A DNA stretch of 64,000 nucleotides from assembly GCF_900129645.1 (NCBI RefSeq), contig NZ_FSQZ01000001.1:1946001-2010000 (forward strand), in the 5' to 3' direction. A program made the translations under genes and the position numbers. Origin of the DNA: Acetomicrobium flavidum (lineage in GTDB: Bacteria > Synergistota > Synergistia > Synergistales > Acetomicrobiaceae). The notes under the pieces were generated by a model that was given only the letters and a program-made list of their open reading frames with translations, ran no database searches and was not told the origin of the DNA. Positions 9,989 to 18,628 of the stretch are shown here, piece after piece (positions within the stretch are counted from its first letter, which is position 1; each line of letters opens with the position of its first letter).

Positions 9989-10208
9989 GGGGTCAAGTCT
10001 TTAATTTTGAATTTTTGGCGTAGGGATGGGGGTCGTAATAATGGGGGTCGGATCTTTAATCTTGAATTTTTGGTGTAGGAATGGGGGTCGTAATAATGAG
10101 GGTCGGATCTTTAATCTTGAATTTTCCTTGAATTTCCCGGCTGAACACCTTTAAAGGTTAACGGAGGTGTCCGATAATGCCAAAATTCAAAACTAAAGAT
10201 GTGACCCC
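9989..10208 (+). repeat. GGGGTC repeat family, composite copy (left ends plus one full unit)
   Basis: Three left-end fragments in tandem (GGGGTC then TCTTTAATYTTGAATTT, each followed by a similar GTAGG-ATGGGGGTCG filler) run into a complete unit ending in GATGTGACCCC. The core reads ACCTTTAAAGGTTAACGGAG and then an ATG at 10177. The frame from that ATG (starting MPKFKTKDVTP) is 20 codons and stops at 10237-10239, seven bases from the antitoxin start at 10246, so the unit sits directly on the translation start of the next gene. No transposase gene of the family lies in the window. Confidence 0.8.
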
Positions 10209-10245
10209 AATTATAATCTATACTCCTAAAAGGGGGTGAGTCTTG

Positions 10246-10470
10246 ATGTTGCTCAAGGTAAATGTTCATGAAGCCAAAACCAACCTTTCCAAGCTCTTAG
10301 TCCAAGTGGAAGAAGGCAAAGAAGTCATCATTGCAAGGGCAGGCAAACCTGTCGCCCGACTGGTGCCGATAGAAAGACAGACAGCACAGCGCATTCCGGG
10401 AAGCGCAAAGGGGAAGCTGGTTGTCGCTAACGACTTTGATGCGCCACTTCCCGAAGATATCCCTTCCTGA
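10246..10470 (+). CDS. Phd/YefM-family antitoxin
   Basis: A 74-residue antitoxin of the Phd/YefM fold that would bind DNA and neutralise a PIN toxin. The N-terminal block VNVHEAKTNLSKLL and the following GKEVIIARAGKPVARLVP are the family signature. The ATG at 10246 is preferred to the TTG at 10243; AGGGGGTGAG at 10231-10240 is the ribosome site. The partner toxin gene right behind it is reduced to its last 40 codons, so this antitoxin is an orphan. Confidence 0.85.
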   Translation: MLLKVNVHEAKTNLSKLLVQVEEGKEVIIARAGKPVARLVPIERQTAQRIPGSAKGKLVVANDFDAPLPEDIPS

Positions 10471-10585
10471 CTATCATCGGGATCCTTTTGACCGCTTGCT
10501 AATTTCTCAAGCTCAATTAGAAGAGTTGCCCATTCTAATGGTTGACTCTCAAATCTCTCAATATCCGGTGGAAGTCGTTTGGTGA
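10463..10585 (+). pseudogene. VapC (PIN toxin) remnant, C-terminal 40 codons only
   Basis: The frame overlapping the end of the antitoxin reads HRDPFDRLLISQAQLE and then ILMVDSQISQYPVEVVW before the TGA at 10583-10585. This matches the C-terminal third of VapC toxins, including the HRDPFDRLL helix and the aspartate of the D-S/P-x-I/F-x-Y-P-V end. The first 90 or so residues, with the catalytic acids, are missing, so the toxin must be dead. A deletion joined the antitoxin end to the toxin end. Confidence 0.7.
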
Positions 10586-10803
10586 GCAAAAAACGCGGAA
10601 TTTAGGTTCATTTCTGCAGTTTGTTCAGCACTTATTCGCATTAGTTGACCAGCATCCTTATGCCCGACAGATACATAGAATGCTTGTCCTATAGCCTTAA
10701 AGCCTGCCGGGTATTTTAAAGGCCTGCCAACAGTTTCAAGGTTATGTTATTTCATGTACAATAAACTACGTCATTTACTTTCAACGCAAAGGAGGCTTCC
10801 CTT
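10586..10803. other. Gap with a possible - strand gene fragment
   Basis: On the - strand, a frame from about 10750 down to a stop near 10556 reads protein-like (GRPLKYPAGFKAIGQAFYVS and on), but has no start and matches nothing I can name. It may be a remnant of another lost gene. The last 60 bases hold the ribosome site AAAGGAGG of the following gene at 10789-10796. Confidence 0.3.
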
Positions 10804-11757
10804 GTGCCAAAAGACGACCTTACGCCCAAAGACCCCCACGACAGGCTTTTTAAAAGGGTAATGTCAGACGAAGCAAACGTAAGAAAATTTATAAAGGAAT
10901 TTCTCCCAAAAGACATTTCAAGCCAGATAGACCTAAAGGAAATCAAGCTCATTCCAACAGAAAAGGTCAAAGGCTACAACAAGTACTACATGGATATAGC
11001 CGTAGAATGCCATATATCAAATACTAAAGGACAGCTTTATTTTGTATTCGAGCACAAGTCATACCCTGACCCCGGAGTCTTACTTCAAATACTAAGCTAT
11101 ATGACCGTAACGTGGGACGAGCAGAAAAAGAAAAATGTACCACTGATACCTGTAATTCCCGTGGTCATCTATCACGGCTCTTCGAGCTGGAACGTAACGA
11201 CTCATTTTCAAGGGCAGTTTCAAAATATAGGGGAATCCATAAAACCTTACATCCCTGAGTTTAACTACGTATTAGTAGACTTGACTCAAATTCCCAACGA
11301 CGAGATAGAACAAAAGGCAGAAGACACGCCTTTTTTGATGGCAAGCTTACTCTTAATGAAGTTGGTAGCCTTACATGACATAGAAGGAATCATGAGGATA
11401 ACTGTTATAATAAGCTTGTCTGAAGAGGAAAGGATAATACTGATCCTTTATTTATTCTACACTCTCGACGTAGACCAAGACACCATGCAACGGATAGCAA
11501 AAGAACTTGGAGGTGAAGAGCTCATGCCGTCTCTGGCAGAGAAGCTGATAAAACAAGGCAAAAAAGAGGGAAAAGTAGAAGGTAAAATAGAGGGCAAACA
11601 AGAGCTGCTTATAAAGTTCCTTCGCCGTAAATTTAACATAACGCCCAAAGAAGAAAAGATGATCCGCTCCGTTACCGACGAATCCAAGCTTGACGCCGCA
11701 GCTGAAGCCGTGCTCGATGCCAAATCCAAGGACGAAGTTTTAAAGATATTACAGTAA
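10804..11757 (+). CDS. Rpn-family recombination-promoting nuclease / PD-(D/E)XK transposase-like
   Basis: An Rpn (YhgA-like) family protein, known as a mobile-element-linked DNA endonuclease of the PD-(D/E)XK superfamily. The N-terminal DPHDRLFKRVMSD block and the nuclease core YMDIAVECHISN...LYFVFEHKSYPD (acid residue, then E-x-K-like EHK) are visible, then a helical region and a lysine/glutamate/glycine-rich linker (KQGKKEGKVEGKIEGK) before a C-terminal helical tail ending at residue 317. Start is a GTG at 10804 after AAAGGAGG. It is the only complete one of three related copies in the window. Confidence 0.85.
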   Translation: MPKDDLTPKDPHDRLFKRVMSDEANVRKFIKEFLPKDISSQIDLKEIKLIPTEKVKGYNKYYMDIAVECHISNTKGQLYFVFEHKSYPDPGVLLQILSYMTVTWDEQKKKNVPLIPVIPVVIYHGSSSWNVTTHFQGQFQNIGESIKPYIPEFNYVLVDLTQIPNDEIEQKAEDTPFLMASLLLMKLVALHDIEGIMRITVIISLSEEERIILILYLFYTLDVDQDTMQRIAKELGGEELMPSLAEKLIKQGKKEGKVEGKIEGKQELLIKFLRRKFNITPKEEKMIRSVTDESKLDAAAEAVLDAKSKDEVLKILQ

Positions 11758-11862
11758 TGGAATTAAACTAGCTGGGAGATTGCCGAAAACCTTGAAATGC
11801 AACCGTCTATAAAAGTGCTTTATTTTGTCTCAATATAGTGCCGCTCTCCGAAAAGCGGAGTG

Positions 11863-11988
11863 GTTCTTGCCGATGCCGTTAGAAACATAGATTGGCGGGC
11901 ACGAACATGAAATGGAAGATTCATTGAACGGGCCGATGATAATTTCGTTAACGAAGTCATATCGAAACTTTTAGCCTTGCTAAGTTAA
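11863..11988 (+). pseudogene. MazF/PemK-type toxin remnant, C-terminal
   Basis: The frame VLADAVRNIDWRAR, then a TGA, then RFIERADDNFVNEVISKL and a final LLALLS* matches the C-terminal third of MazF-type RNA-cleaving toxins. The in-frame TGA at 11908-11910 and the absence of any upstream part show it is dead. An 8-base hairpin-like word pair (CCGCTCTCCG...GCGGAG) precedes it. Confidence 0.5.
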
Positions 11989-12136
11989 AAATATTGAGAT
12001 AAGGCCTACCCCTGGGCAGCCGAGATTTTACGACTTGAACGCTACACGTCTCTAAGGTCTTTTGTTTGCCCACGTGCCAGTGCATCAAATTTGGGGTCGC
12101 ATCTTTGATCTTGAATTTTAATCTTGCAGGTTGATC
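11989..12136. repeat. HicB fragment and half unit of the GGGGTC repeat
   Basis: The word TAAGGTCTTTTGTTTGCCCA at 12054-12073 nearly repeats a segment inside the hicB gene at 12466-12491, so a small piece of a hicB gene is duplicated here. At 12093-12120 lies a left half of the repeat family (GGGGTCGCATCTTTGATC then TTGAATTTTA). Nothing else is seen. Confidence 0.5.
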
Positions 12137-12349
12137 TTATCTTGCATTATCCCACTCATCTTCAGAAATGCCCGCCTGTCTTAAAATTTCTTTAAGCAGT
12201 GGAATACTGATATCCCCCACGTGAGGGTTTGATACCCTTAACTTCAAAGGACCGCGCTTCATAAACGAATGACGTCCACCGGAATATGGACCGCTAAAAC
12301 CTAATGCTTTCAAACGTTTGATCAGTTCACGCCTATTTATCGAGTTCAT
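12137..12349 (-). CDS. hicA: HicA-family mRNA interferase toxin
   Basis: A 70-residue HicA toxin with the double-stranded-RNA-binding-like fold. Visible signature: the N-terminal RRELIKRLKALGF, the catalytic histidine in SGGRHSFMKRG, and the C-terminal block SIPLLKEILRQAGIS. It overlaps the end of the upstream antitoxin gene by four bases (ATGA type), so the two are translated together. Confidence 0.9.
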   Translation of the reverse strand: MNSINRRELIKRLKALGFSGPYSGGRHSFMKRGPLKLRVSNPHVGDISIPLLKEILRQAGISEDEWDNAR

Positions 12350-12594
12350 GCTTCACTTGTTATTACGTTAAGGTCGATTCCGCCGATTGTGGGGATAAAA
12401 TCCCCGTCTCGAAGTTTTAAAATTAACCATTCTTCAAGGACCTCCCTCAGTACGTCGCGGCATAATTCCAAGGTCTTTTCGTTTGCCCACACGCCGGGGC
12501 AGAAAGGAATTTCCCCAAAAAACGTGCCATCCTCGAGCATTTTGTACCTTGCCTCATGCATGGCTGTTTCCACGAAGGCAGTCAATATGGACAT
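12346..12594 (-). CDS. hicB: HicB-like antitoxin
   Basis: An 82-residue partner of the HicA toxin. It has the partial RNase-H-like HicB fold: ARYKMLEDGTFFGEIPFCPG followed by VWANEKTLELCRDVLREVLEE. No separate DNA-binding domain is present. The antitoxin-first order on the - strand with a 4-base overlap is the reverse of the classical hicAB order but common for this short type. AGGTGAAGA lies ahead of the start. Confidence 0.85.
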   Translation of the reverse strand: MSILTAFVETAMHEARYKMLEDGTFFGEIPFCPGVWANEKTLELCRDVLREVLEEWLILKLRDGDFIPTIGGIDLNVITSEA

Positions 12595-12648
12595 TTATCT
12601 TCACCTCATTGATAATTATAGAATAAAATTGCATTCTCGGTAATGAAT

Positions 12649-12748
12649 GGGGCTCGCGTCTTTGATCTTGAATTTCCCGGCTGAACACCTTTAAAGGTTA
12701 ACGGAGTTTTCCGAAAATGCCAAAATTCAAAACTAAAGATGTGACCCC
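12649..12748 (+). repeat. GGGGTC repeat family, full unit (about 100 bp)
   Basis: Left end GGGGCTCGCGTCTTTGATC (one base longer than usual), core CCGGCTGAACACCTTTAAAG then GTTAACGGAG, right end AAAACTAAAGATGTGACCCC. The inner ATG at 12717 opens a 39-codon frame beginning MPKFKTKDVTP that ends at 12834-12836, 13 bases before the start of the next gene. The inner ribosome site is weaker here (GGAGTTTT instead of GGAGGTGT). Confidence 0.85.
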
Positions 12749-12849
12749 AGTTATAGTCTATGTTTTTGGACCGCATAGCCGAAGGGGATGTTTTCCCTTT
12801 GATCCTAAAACGCCTGACGCCAAAGTTATAAAATGAGAGGAGCATTGCA

Positions 12850-14733
12850 ATGAGTACATTAAAGTCATCATCAATTGATCTGAAAAATATTTCTCCCATG
12901 GTTAAAAAAACTGTAAAAGAATGGGTAAAGGAAGTTCTGGCCGCAAATAGGTCCGAATTTCGTCGTGATTCGGTAAAAAGCTTATATAAACGCTTGAACG
13001 AAGCCTTAGCAAAGGAATATAGCGACAAAGGACTTGAGTATGTGAAGGAAAAGTTTGACGAATTAAAACCACAAGTCCACTTTTTGGCCTCTCTCTTTTA
13101 TTGCATAAACGATGACCTGCGAAACAGACAGAGGGAAATGCAATTAGAAGTTGACTGGCTTACCGAACGACTAAAAAGGCTTTTGATGGCCCTGCAGGCT
13201 TCAAGCCTTGCCCAGGCTGTCGATACGACCTTTGCTCGTGAAGCTTATCCGCTTTCGGAAGAAATGGCAGACTTACTTTTGAGTTTAAACGAAAGGACTG
13301 TTAGGACATGGGATGAGATGCTTGAATCAGAACTGCCCGCCATGGTAAGGGAATATTTTTTGTTGCAGGGAAACAGGGCGATCCCTTGGGGTTGGGATTT
13401 AATGCGTCAAATTCTCGTAAATTCAGGAGAGGAAAGTAAGATCGCGGCGATATGCTCAAAGTTTGAATCGCCCGAAGACGGAGACGATTTCTTGCATGGC
13501 AGAGACTTCAATTACGGCCTGCTTGATGTTCGAGACGAGGAGTTTGAAACTGCTTTAGAATCCTTGCTGGAGGAAGTGCGCTCCCTCGTAAACAGCGGCG
13601 CCGTCGAAGCAGGATGGGCGCTTTGTCCGAAAGATCCGCCCAATCTTTTCATGTCATCCATACCTTTGATCGAGGGGAATTGGATAGACAAAAAGGCCCT
13701 TGCTGTGCTTGAGTGGTATCAAACCATCTTGAAGATGGGTTACGAGATCATTCGGCCCGAGGAAGAAAATCCTGTTGCCTGGCCAATCGTGTTGGATAAA
13801 AGGACGCAAGACGAAGAGGCTGTGCAAGGCGTCATTGTCAAAGTTGAAGATTTTGGAATTTTAAATAAAGATGAGCAGTATGCGATCTTTATTGAAGCAG
13901 AAGAGCGCATAAATTCGCTCGGGCTGCAGGAGCGCATCATCGATGGCCGAGTATATGTATGCTTAGCAGATTACTTCGACAGCACAGGGCATTTGCTTTG
14001 CAATGAAGATTTCGAGATGAAAGATGGAATAATGATCAACTCATGGAACAGGTGGATCAAAGAGCGTGAGTCGGGAGAGTGCGAATCAGGAGATAGGGTA
14101 TACATCGGAAAATTTCCTGCTTCCGAGATGAGCTGCGCTATCAACATCTGCGACATACAGGGCATCCCTTCGCTTGAAGAAGCCTTTGAGCTTCAAGAAA
14201 TGCGCGAAAAGTGCATCGTTTTATCTTCTAAGTTAAAGATTTCTTCATCATCGGTCCCCTTTGACTTAAGGGAAAAAGGCATTGAAGATGGCATTTACAT
14301 ATACCCTTGCTTTGGCGATGATGAGCCGATCAGGGCATCATTGGCCCGATGGCGCGACGATGCCTTCAACGGGCTTGTGCGTTATTTTGCCCTATATATG
14401 GCAACCCTAACGCTGTCCGTCAATCTTTTCGAAGCGGGCGATATCCTTTTCAAAGACCTAGAAAACAAGGTCTCGCTAACTATTTCAAAGATACTTACCT
14501 TATCGTCCTATTACGACGATACATTTGCTGACCTCCTTGATAAATTCAAAACGGTCAAGAAGTTGACCTGGTCGGATGCTTCGCCCTACGGATGGGCCGC
14601 TCTTTTCCCGAAAGGCTTTTCGGTTGACCTTGGTGCTTTGCAGAAAGCAGCAGAAGCAAGTTACATGACCTATTATGATATATACATCAATATGGCTCAT
14701 GACTCTTTGTGGGCCACAGGGTCGGATCTTTAA
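12850..14733 (+). CDS. Hypothetical protein, 627 residues, C-terminus built from repeat DNA
   Basis: I do not recognise this family. The protein is soluble and acidic, with no signal peptide or membrane segment; the first 180 residues look helical (a long stretch around LRNRQREMQLEVDWLTERL could form a coiled coil), the middle is mixed, and the end again helical. GAGAGGAGC at 12835-12843 is the ribosome site. Its stop codon TAA and the preceding GSDL codons come from the left end of a GGGGTC repeat, so the original C-terminus was probably a few residues different. No partner genes are obvious; neighbours are toxin-antitoxin genes and an oxidoreductase. Confidence 0.7.
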   Translation: MSTLKSSSIDLKNISPMVKKTVKEWVKEVLAANRSEFRRDSVKSLYKRLNEALAKEYSDKGLEYVKEKFDELKPQVHFLASLFYCINDDLRNRQREMQLEVDWLTERLKRLLMALQASSLAQAVDTTFAREAYPLSEEMADLLLSLNERTVRTWDEMLESELPAMVREYFLLQGNRAIPWGWDLMRQILVNSGEESKIAAICSKFESPEDGDDFLHGRDFNYGLLDVRDEEFETALESLLEEVRSLVNSGAVEAGWALCPKDPPNLFMSSIPLIEGNWIDKKALAVLEWYQTILKMGYEIIRPEEENPVAWPIVLDKRTQDEEAVQGVIVKVEDFGILNKDEQYAIFIEAEERINSLGLQERIIDGRVYVCLADYFDSTGHLLCNEDFEMKDGIMINSWNRWIKERESGECESGDRVYIGKFPASEMSCAINICDIQGIPSLEEAFELQEMREKCIVLSSKLKISSSSVPFDLREKGIEDGIYIYPCFGDDEPIRASLARWRDDAFNGLVRYFALYMATLTLSVNLFEAGDILFKDLENKVSLTISKILTLSSYYDDTFADLLDKFKTVKKLTWSDASPYGWAALFPKGFSVDLGALQKAAEASYMTYYDIYINMAHDSLWATGSDL

Positions 14734-14839
14734 GAGCCACAGGGTTACGTCTTTAATCTTGAATTTCCCGGCTGAACACCTTTAAAGGTTAACGGAGGTT
14801 TCCGAAAATGCCAAAATTCAAAACTAAAGATGTGACCCC
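14719..14839 (+). repeat. GGGGTC repeat family, partial left end plus full unit
   Basis: A left-end fragment (GGGTCGGATCTTTAA) forms the stop of the preceding gene, then a complete unit follows from about 14741 to GATGTGACCCC at 14839. The inner ATG at 14808 runs into the 3' end of the convergent oxidoreductase gene, so here the inner frame leads to no gene. Confidence 0.8.
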
Positions 14840-14847
14840 AATGATCT

Positions 14848-16266
14848 TTAATCGAAGAGCTTGCCGGGGTTTAAGATGCCGTTGGGATCGAAGGCCTTTT
14901 TTATCCCTCGCATTACCTCCAGCTTGCTTTTCGCCTCGTACTTCATGAAGGTATGTTTCTTTAAGAAACCGACGCCATGCTCGCCGCTTCCGACTCCTCC
15001 CAAGCTTATGGCCACGCCTATGAGCTCATCGACTATGTTCTCCACGAAGTCGGGCCATTCCTCAAGGGGGATGCGGTCGGGCTTAAAAAACAGGGGGTGG
15101 ATGTTGCCGTCAGCGATGTGGCCTCCCAGGGCGATTGTAATGTCGTATTTCCTTGCCGTCTCTCCCACGGCCTTCACCATCTCAGATATCTTTGACATAG
15201 GCACGACCATGTCTCCGCTGAGGGAGGCGTTGGGATCCACAGCGCGTACGGCCTCGGCGAAGCTCTCCCTGACCTTCCAGATGTTTCGCGACTCCGTGCT
15301 GCTTTCGGCGGTGAAGACCTCCATGGCGCCGTGTTCCATGCAGGTCTCGCCCACCTTTTCTATGTACATGTCCAGCTGTTCGGGCGTCTGTCCCTCCACC
15401 TGGATTATGAGGAATGCCTTCGCCTCATCCTGCATGGGAAACGTGGTGTTGTGGTACTTGGTGGCGCACTTCGTGGAAAGCTGATCCATGAACTCGCAGG
15501 CCATTAATACAACCCCAGCCCTTAAGATCGCAGCGACCGCCTCGACGGCCTCCTCGATGGATGGGAAGGGCGCCAGGAAGGTGACGGTGTCTCCGGGTGC
15601 CGGCTCAAGGTTTAATATGGCCTTGGTCACCACTCCGAGCGTGCCCTCGGAGCCTATGATGATCTGAAGCAGGTCGTAGCCCCAGGTCTGCTTTCTTATC
15701 CTGCCGCCCAGCTCCAGGACGTCTCCCGTGGGAAGCACGACCTCTATCCCGAGGACGTGTCGCCTCGTGCTTCCGTATCTGATGACCTTGGCCCCGCCGG
15801 CATTGGTGGCGATGTTGCCGCCGATGAAGCTCGTCTCCGTGCTCATGGGGTATCCGGCATACATGAGGCCTTCCTTGAGGACCATCTGGCACAAGTCGTT
15901 TGTTACCACGCCCGGCTCGACGACGGCGACACGGTTTATCCTGTCTATCTCAAGCACCCTGTTCATCCTCTCCAGGGAAAGAAGTATTCCGCCTTTTATG
16001 GGAATGGCGCCCCCGGCGATTCCGCTTCCCGCACCCCTTGCCGTCACGGGTATCATTTCCCTGTTGGCCAGCTTCATCACGTTCGATACCTGCTGTGTAC
16101 TCTCAGGCTTTACGACTACGTCGGGCATCCTGGCGTAAACCTTGCCCGATTCATCGCAGGAATAGGCCTCGATGGCCGACTCATCCGTGGCCATGTTATC
16201 CGGTCCAACGATGCTTTTAAGCTCTTCAAGTATTTCCGGCGTGATCTTGTTATACTTTTCGCTCAA
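14848..16266 (-). CDS. FAD-binding oxidoreductase, GlcD/lactate dehydrogenase type
   Basis: A 472-residue flavoprotein of the GlcD/D-lactate dehydrogenase family, which oxidises 2-hydroxy acids such as lactate or glycolate. The FAD-binding PCMH domain occupies about residues 30-220, with PVTARGAGSGIAGGAIPIKG and SFIGGNIATNAGGAK; the C-terminal FAD-oxidase domain ends with SGEHGVGFLKK and the GILNPGKLFD tail. It is divergent from etfB and etfA across 245 bases; in several anaerobes such a dehydrogenase forms a complex with EtfAB that couples lactate oxidation to NAD with ferredoxin help (electron confurcation). Whether that applies here is inference. Confidence 0.9.
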   Translation of the reverse strand: MSEKYNKITPEILEELKSIVGPDNMATDESAIEAYSCDESGKVYARMPDVVVKPESTQQVSNVMKLANREMIPVTARGAGSGIAGGAIPIKGGILLSLERMNRVLEIDRINRVAVVEPGVVTNDLCQMVLKEGLMYAGYPMSTETSFIGGNIATNAGGAKVIRYGSTRRHVLGIEVVLPTGDVLELGGRIRKQTWGYDLLQIIIGSEGTLGVVTKAILNLEPAPGDTVTFLAPFPSIEEAVEAVAAILRAGVVLMACEFMDQLSTKCATKYHNTTFPMQDEAKAFLIIQVEGQTPEQLDMYIEKVGETCMEHGAMEVFTAESSTESRNIWKVRESFAEAVRAVDPNASLSGDMVVPMSKISEMVKAVGETARKYDITIALGGHIADGNIHPLFFKPDRIPLEEWPDFVENIVDELIGVAISLGGVGSGEHGVGFLKKHTFMKYEAKSKLEVMRGIKKAFDPNGILNPGKLFD

Positions 16267-16511
16267 ATGACATCAATTCCCTTCTTTATCATAAAGTGAT
16301 TAGCAACAATCATAATACACAAACGTCATTTTTTCCAGCAGAGCAGTTATACTTTGCGCCTCCCCACAAAGCAGCTGCCCTCATCGGCCTGGAAGTGCAT
16401 CGGCCATGGCAGCGCCTGAAGCTTTGGCGGGGGAAAATGGACTTGGCTTTACATTGTGCTATACTATGTAATTATTTACAATAATCGTTAAAAAGTTGGA
16501 GGTAACAAGCA
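16267..16511. promoter_or_regulatory. Divergent intergenic region between glcD-like gene and etfBA
   Basis: The 245 bases must hold promoters for both sides. A TATACT word at 16460-16465 with TTTACA-like and TGGACT-like words upstream is a possible but poor promoter for etfB, and GTTGGAGG at 16495-16502 is its ribosome site. No clear operator palindrome was found. Confidence 0.4.
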
Positions 16512-17294
16512 ATGAATATAATCGTGCTGACGAAGGTCGTGCCGGACATAGAAAGGGTGAAGTTCGATGCAGCCAGGGGAGTGGTGGACAGGAGTTCGGC
16601 ACCGCAGGAGATCAACCCATTTGACCTCAACGCAATAGAGGAGGCCGTGAGGCTTAAAGAGCGCCATGGTGGAAGGGTGACCGCCATATCCATGGGCCCG
16701 AGCGACGCGGAGCAGGCCCTCAAGGACACCATAGCCAGGGGCGTCGACGAGGCCATTTTGCTCACCGACAAGAAGTTTGCGGGTTCTGACACCTTGGCGA
16801 CCTCTTACGCCCTCTCGCAGGCGATAAAAGCCATGGGCGATTTCGACATAGTGATCTGCGGCGAAAAGACGGTAGACGGCGACACGGGACAGGTGGGAGG
16901 CGAGGTATCGGAGCGACTTGGGATTCCCTACCTGCCCTATACGTCAAGGTTAGATTACGAAGATGGAAAATTTAAGGCAAGGGTAGAGCTTGAAAACATG
17001 ATATACGAGGTGGAGGCAAGCCCTCCATTGCTTGTCTCTGTCACCAAGGACATAAACTCCCCACGCCTCCCGGGGTTCAGGGAAAAGCTCAATGCCCGAA
17101 AGGCCCAGGTGAAAAAGATGGATGCCAAGGAGATCGAGGCCGACGAAGGCCTTTTGGGCTTCAACGGGTCCCCGACATGGGTATACAAGATAGAAGTGCC
17201 CGAAGAGGGGCAAAGAAATGGTCGAATATACAAGGACCCCGAGAGGGGATTAAAGGAGATCATGGCCGTTCTTGAATCGAGGGGATTGATATGA
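16512..17294 (+). CDS. etfB: Electron transfer flavoprotein subunit beta
   Basis: The beta subunit of the cytoplasmic ETF heterodimer, 260 residues, binding AMP or a second FAD. It starts MNIIVLTKVVPD, has the INPFDLNAIEEAVRLKE block and the CGEKTVDGDTGQVG loop, and the late PRLPGFREKLNARK region, all typical. The presence of the D-G-D-T-G-Q-V-G loop is the nucleotide-binding signature. It overlaps etfA by four bases, so the subunits are made together. Confidence 0.95.
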   Translation: MNIIVLTKVVPDIERVKFDAARGVVDRSSAPQEINPFDLNAIEEAVRLKERHGGRVTAISMGPSDAEQALKDTIARGVDEAILLTDKKFAGSDTLATSYALSQAIKAMGDFDIVICGEKTVDGDTGQVGGEVSERLGIPYLPYTSRLDYEDGKFKARVELENMIYEVEASPPLLVSVTKDINSPRLPGFREKLNARKAQVKKMDAKEIEADEGLLGFNGSPTWVYKIEVPEEGQRNGRIYKDPERGLKEIMAVLESRGLI

Positions 17295-18301
17295 CCGTTA
17301 GCGATAAAAGGGAAATGCTTATCTTTGCCGAGCAGCGCAGGGGCAGGGTTCATCCCGTCGCCTTTGAGCTTTTGGGCAAGGCCATTGAGTTAAGCGGTAA
17401 CCGCGACCTTACGGTCTCGGCGGTGCTTTTGGGCAGGGATGTAAGGGGCGAAGCGCAGGAGTTAATCTATTACGGCGCAAAGAAGGTCTACCTGTTTGAT
17501 GACCCGTCCTTTTACAATTACGACCCGTTTTTATATAAGGCAAACCTGGTTGCCCTGGCGAGGAAAATAAACCCTTACGCCATCCTCTTTGGATCGACTC
17601 ACATAGGAAGGTCCCTTGCCCCTAGAGTTGCCGCAGATTTGCAGACAGGACTGACGGCCGATTGCACGGACCTTTCCATAGACGAAGACGGTACCTTTAT
17701 CCAGACAAGGCCGGCCTTCACGGGAAATATTTTGGCTCACATAAAGACCAAGACCACTCCCAGCATGTCGACGGTGCGATACAAGGTCATGCAGCGTGCT
17801 AGTAGGGACGAAAATAGGGAGGGCGTAGTCGTCAACATGACGCCCCTTTCAAGCGTCCCTTCCTGGAGGGTGATATGCGAACATATCATCGAAGGCATAG
17901 GCCTTGCCGACGCCGAGGTCATCGTATCGGGCGGAAGGGGACTTAAAAGGCCGGAGGACTTCAAAATGCTTGAAGAGCTGGCAAAGCTTTTGGGAGGAGT
18001 CGTCGGATCAAGCAGGCCCCTGGTGGACGAAGGATGGATAGGAAAGGAACATCAGGTTGGCTTTAGCGGAAATACGGTCAAGCCAAAACTTTATATCGCC
18101 TGCGGTATCTCGGGAAGCCCGCAGCATCTGGCGGGAATGAGGGACTCCGAGGTAATCATCGCCATAAACCTCGACCCGTCGGCTCCCATTTTCAGGTACG
18201 CCGACATCGGGATCATCGGCGATATTTACGAGGTAGTGCCTAGGTTCATAGAAATATTGCGGTCAGTTTTGGGGTCGTCAGTTTTGGGGTCGGATCTTTA
18301 A
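17291..18301 (+). CDS. etfA: Electron transfer flavoprotein subunit alpha
   Basis: The alpha subunit of ETF, 336 residues. The C-terminal FAD domain is clear: IVSGGRGLKRPEDF, then SRPLVDEGWIGKEHQVG, GNTVKPKLYIACGISGSPQH and AINLDPSAPIFRYADIGI. There is no N-terminal ferredoxin-like iron-sulfur domain, unlike some confurcating ETF alpha chains. The last residues (LGSSVLGSDL) and the TAA come from two left ends of the GGGGTC repeat, so the natural end has been replaced without harm to the FAD domain. Confidence 0.95.
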   Translation: MTVSDKREMLIFAEQRRGRVHPVAFELLGKAIELSGNRDLTVSAVLLGRDVRGEAQELIYYGAKKVYLFDDPSFYNYDPFLYKANLVALARKINPYAILFGSTHIGRSLAPRVAADLQTGLTADCTDLSIDEDGTFIQTRPAFTGNILAHIKTKTTPSMSTVRYKVMQRASRDENREGVVVNMTPLSSVPSWRVICEHIIEGIGLADAEVIVSGGRGLKRPEDFKMLEELAKLLGGVVGSSRPLVDEGWIGKEHQVGFSGNTVKPKLYIACGISGSPQHLAGMRDSEVIIAINLDPSAPIFRYADIGIIGDIYEVVPRFIEILRSVLGSSVLGSDL

Positions 18302-18480
18302 TCTGAACAGTTTTGGGGTCGGATCTTTAATCTTGAATTTCCCGGCTGGATGCCTTCAAAAGCGGCATTGGGGTCACGGCATTGGGGTTAGGTCTTTATT
18401 CTTGAATTTCCGGCAGAATACCTTAAAGGTTAACAGAGGTGTCCGAAAATGCCAAAATTCAAAACTAAAGATGTGACCCC
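18271..18480 (+). repeat. GGGGTC repeat family, composite of several left ends and one full unit
   Basis: Four GGGGTC-type left ends follow each other from 18271, two of them inside the etfA reading frame, and then a diverged full unit runs to GATGTGACCCC at 18480. The inner ATG at 18449 opens a 29-codon frame ending at 18536-18538; the next gene starts 90 bases later. The stacking of left ends suggests repeated insertion or slippage at the same spot. Confidence 0.75.
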
Positions 18481-18628
18481 ACAACCCCGCAATCGTTACA
18501 ACAATGACGTTAAGACGCCTAATGTGGGAAAAGTATAAGATCGGACTATTGATATTTCCCTCCAGTTTGAGTATACTGCAAATGTAAGGAAAGTAAGGAT
18601 TTCATTAATCAGAAGGGAGGGATAAGAT

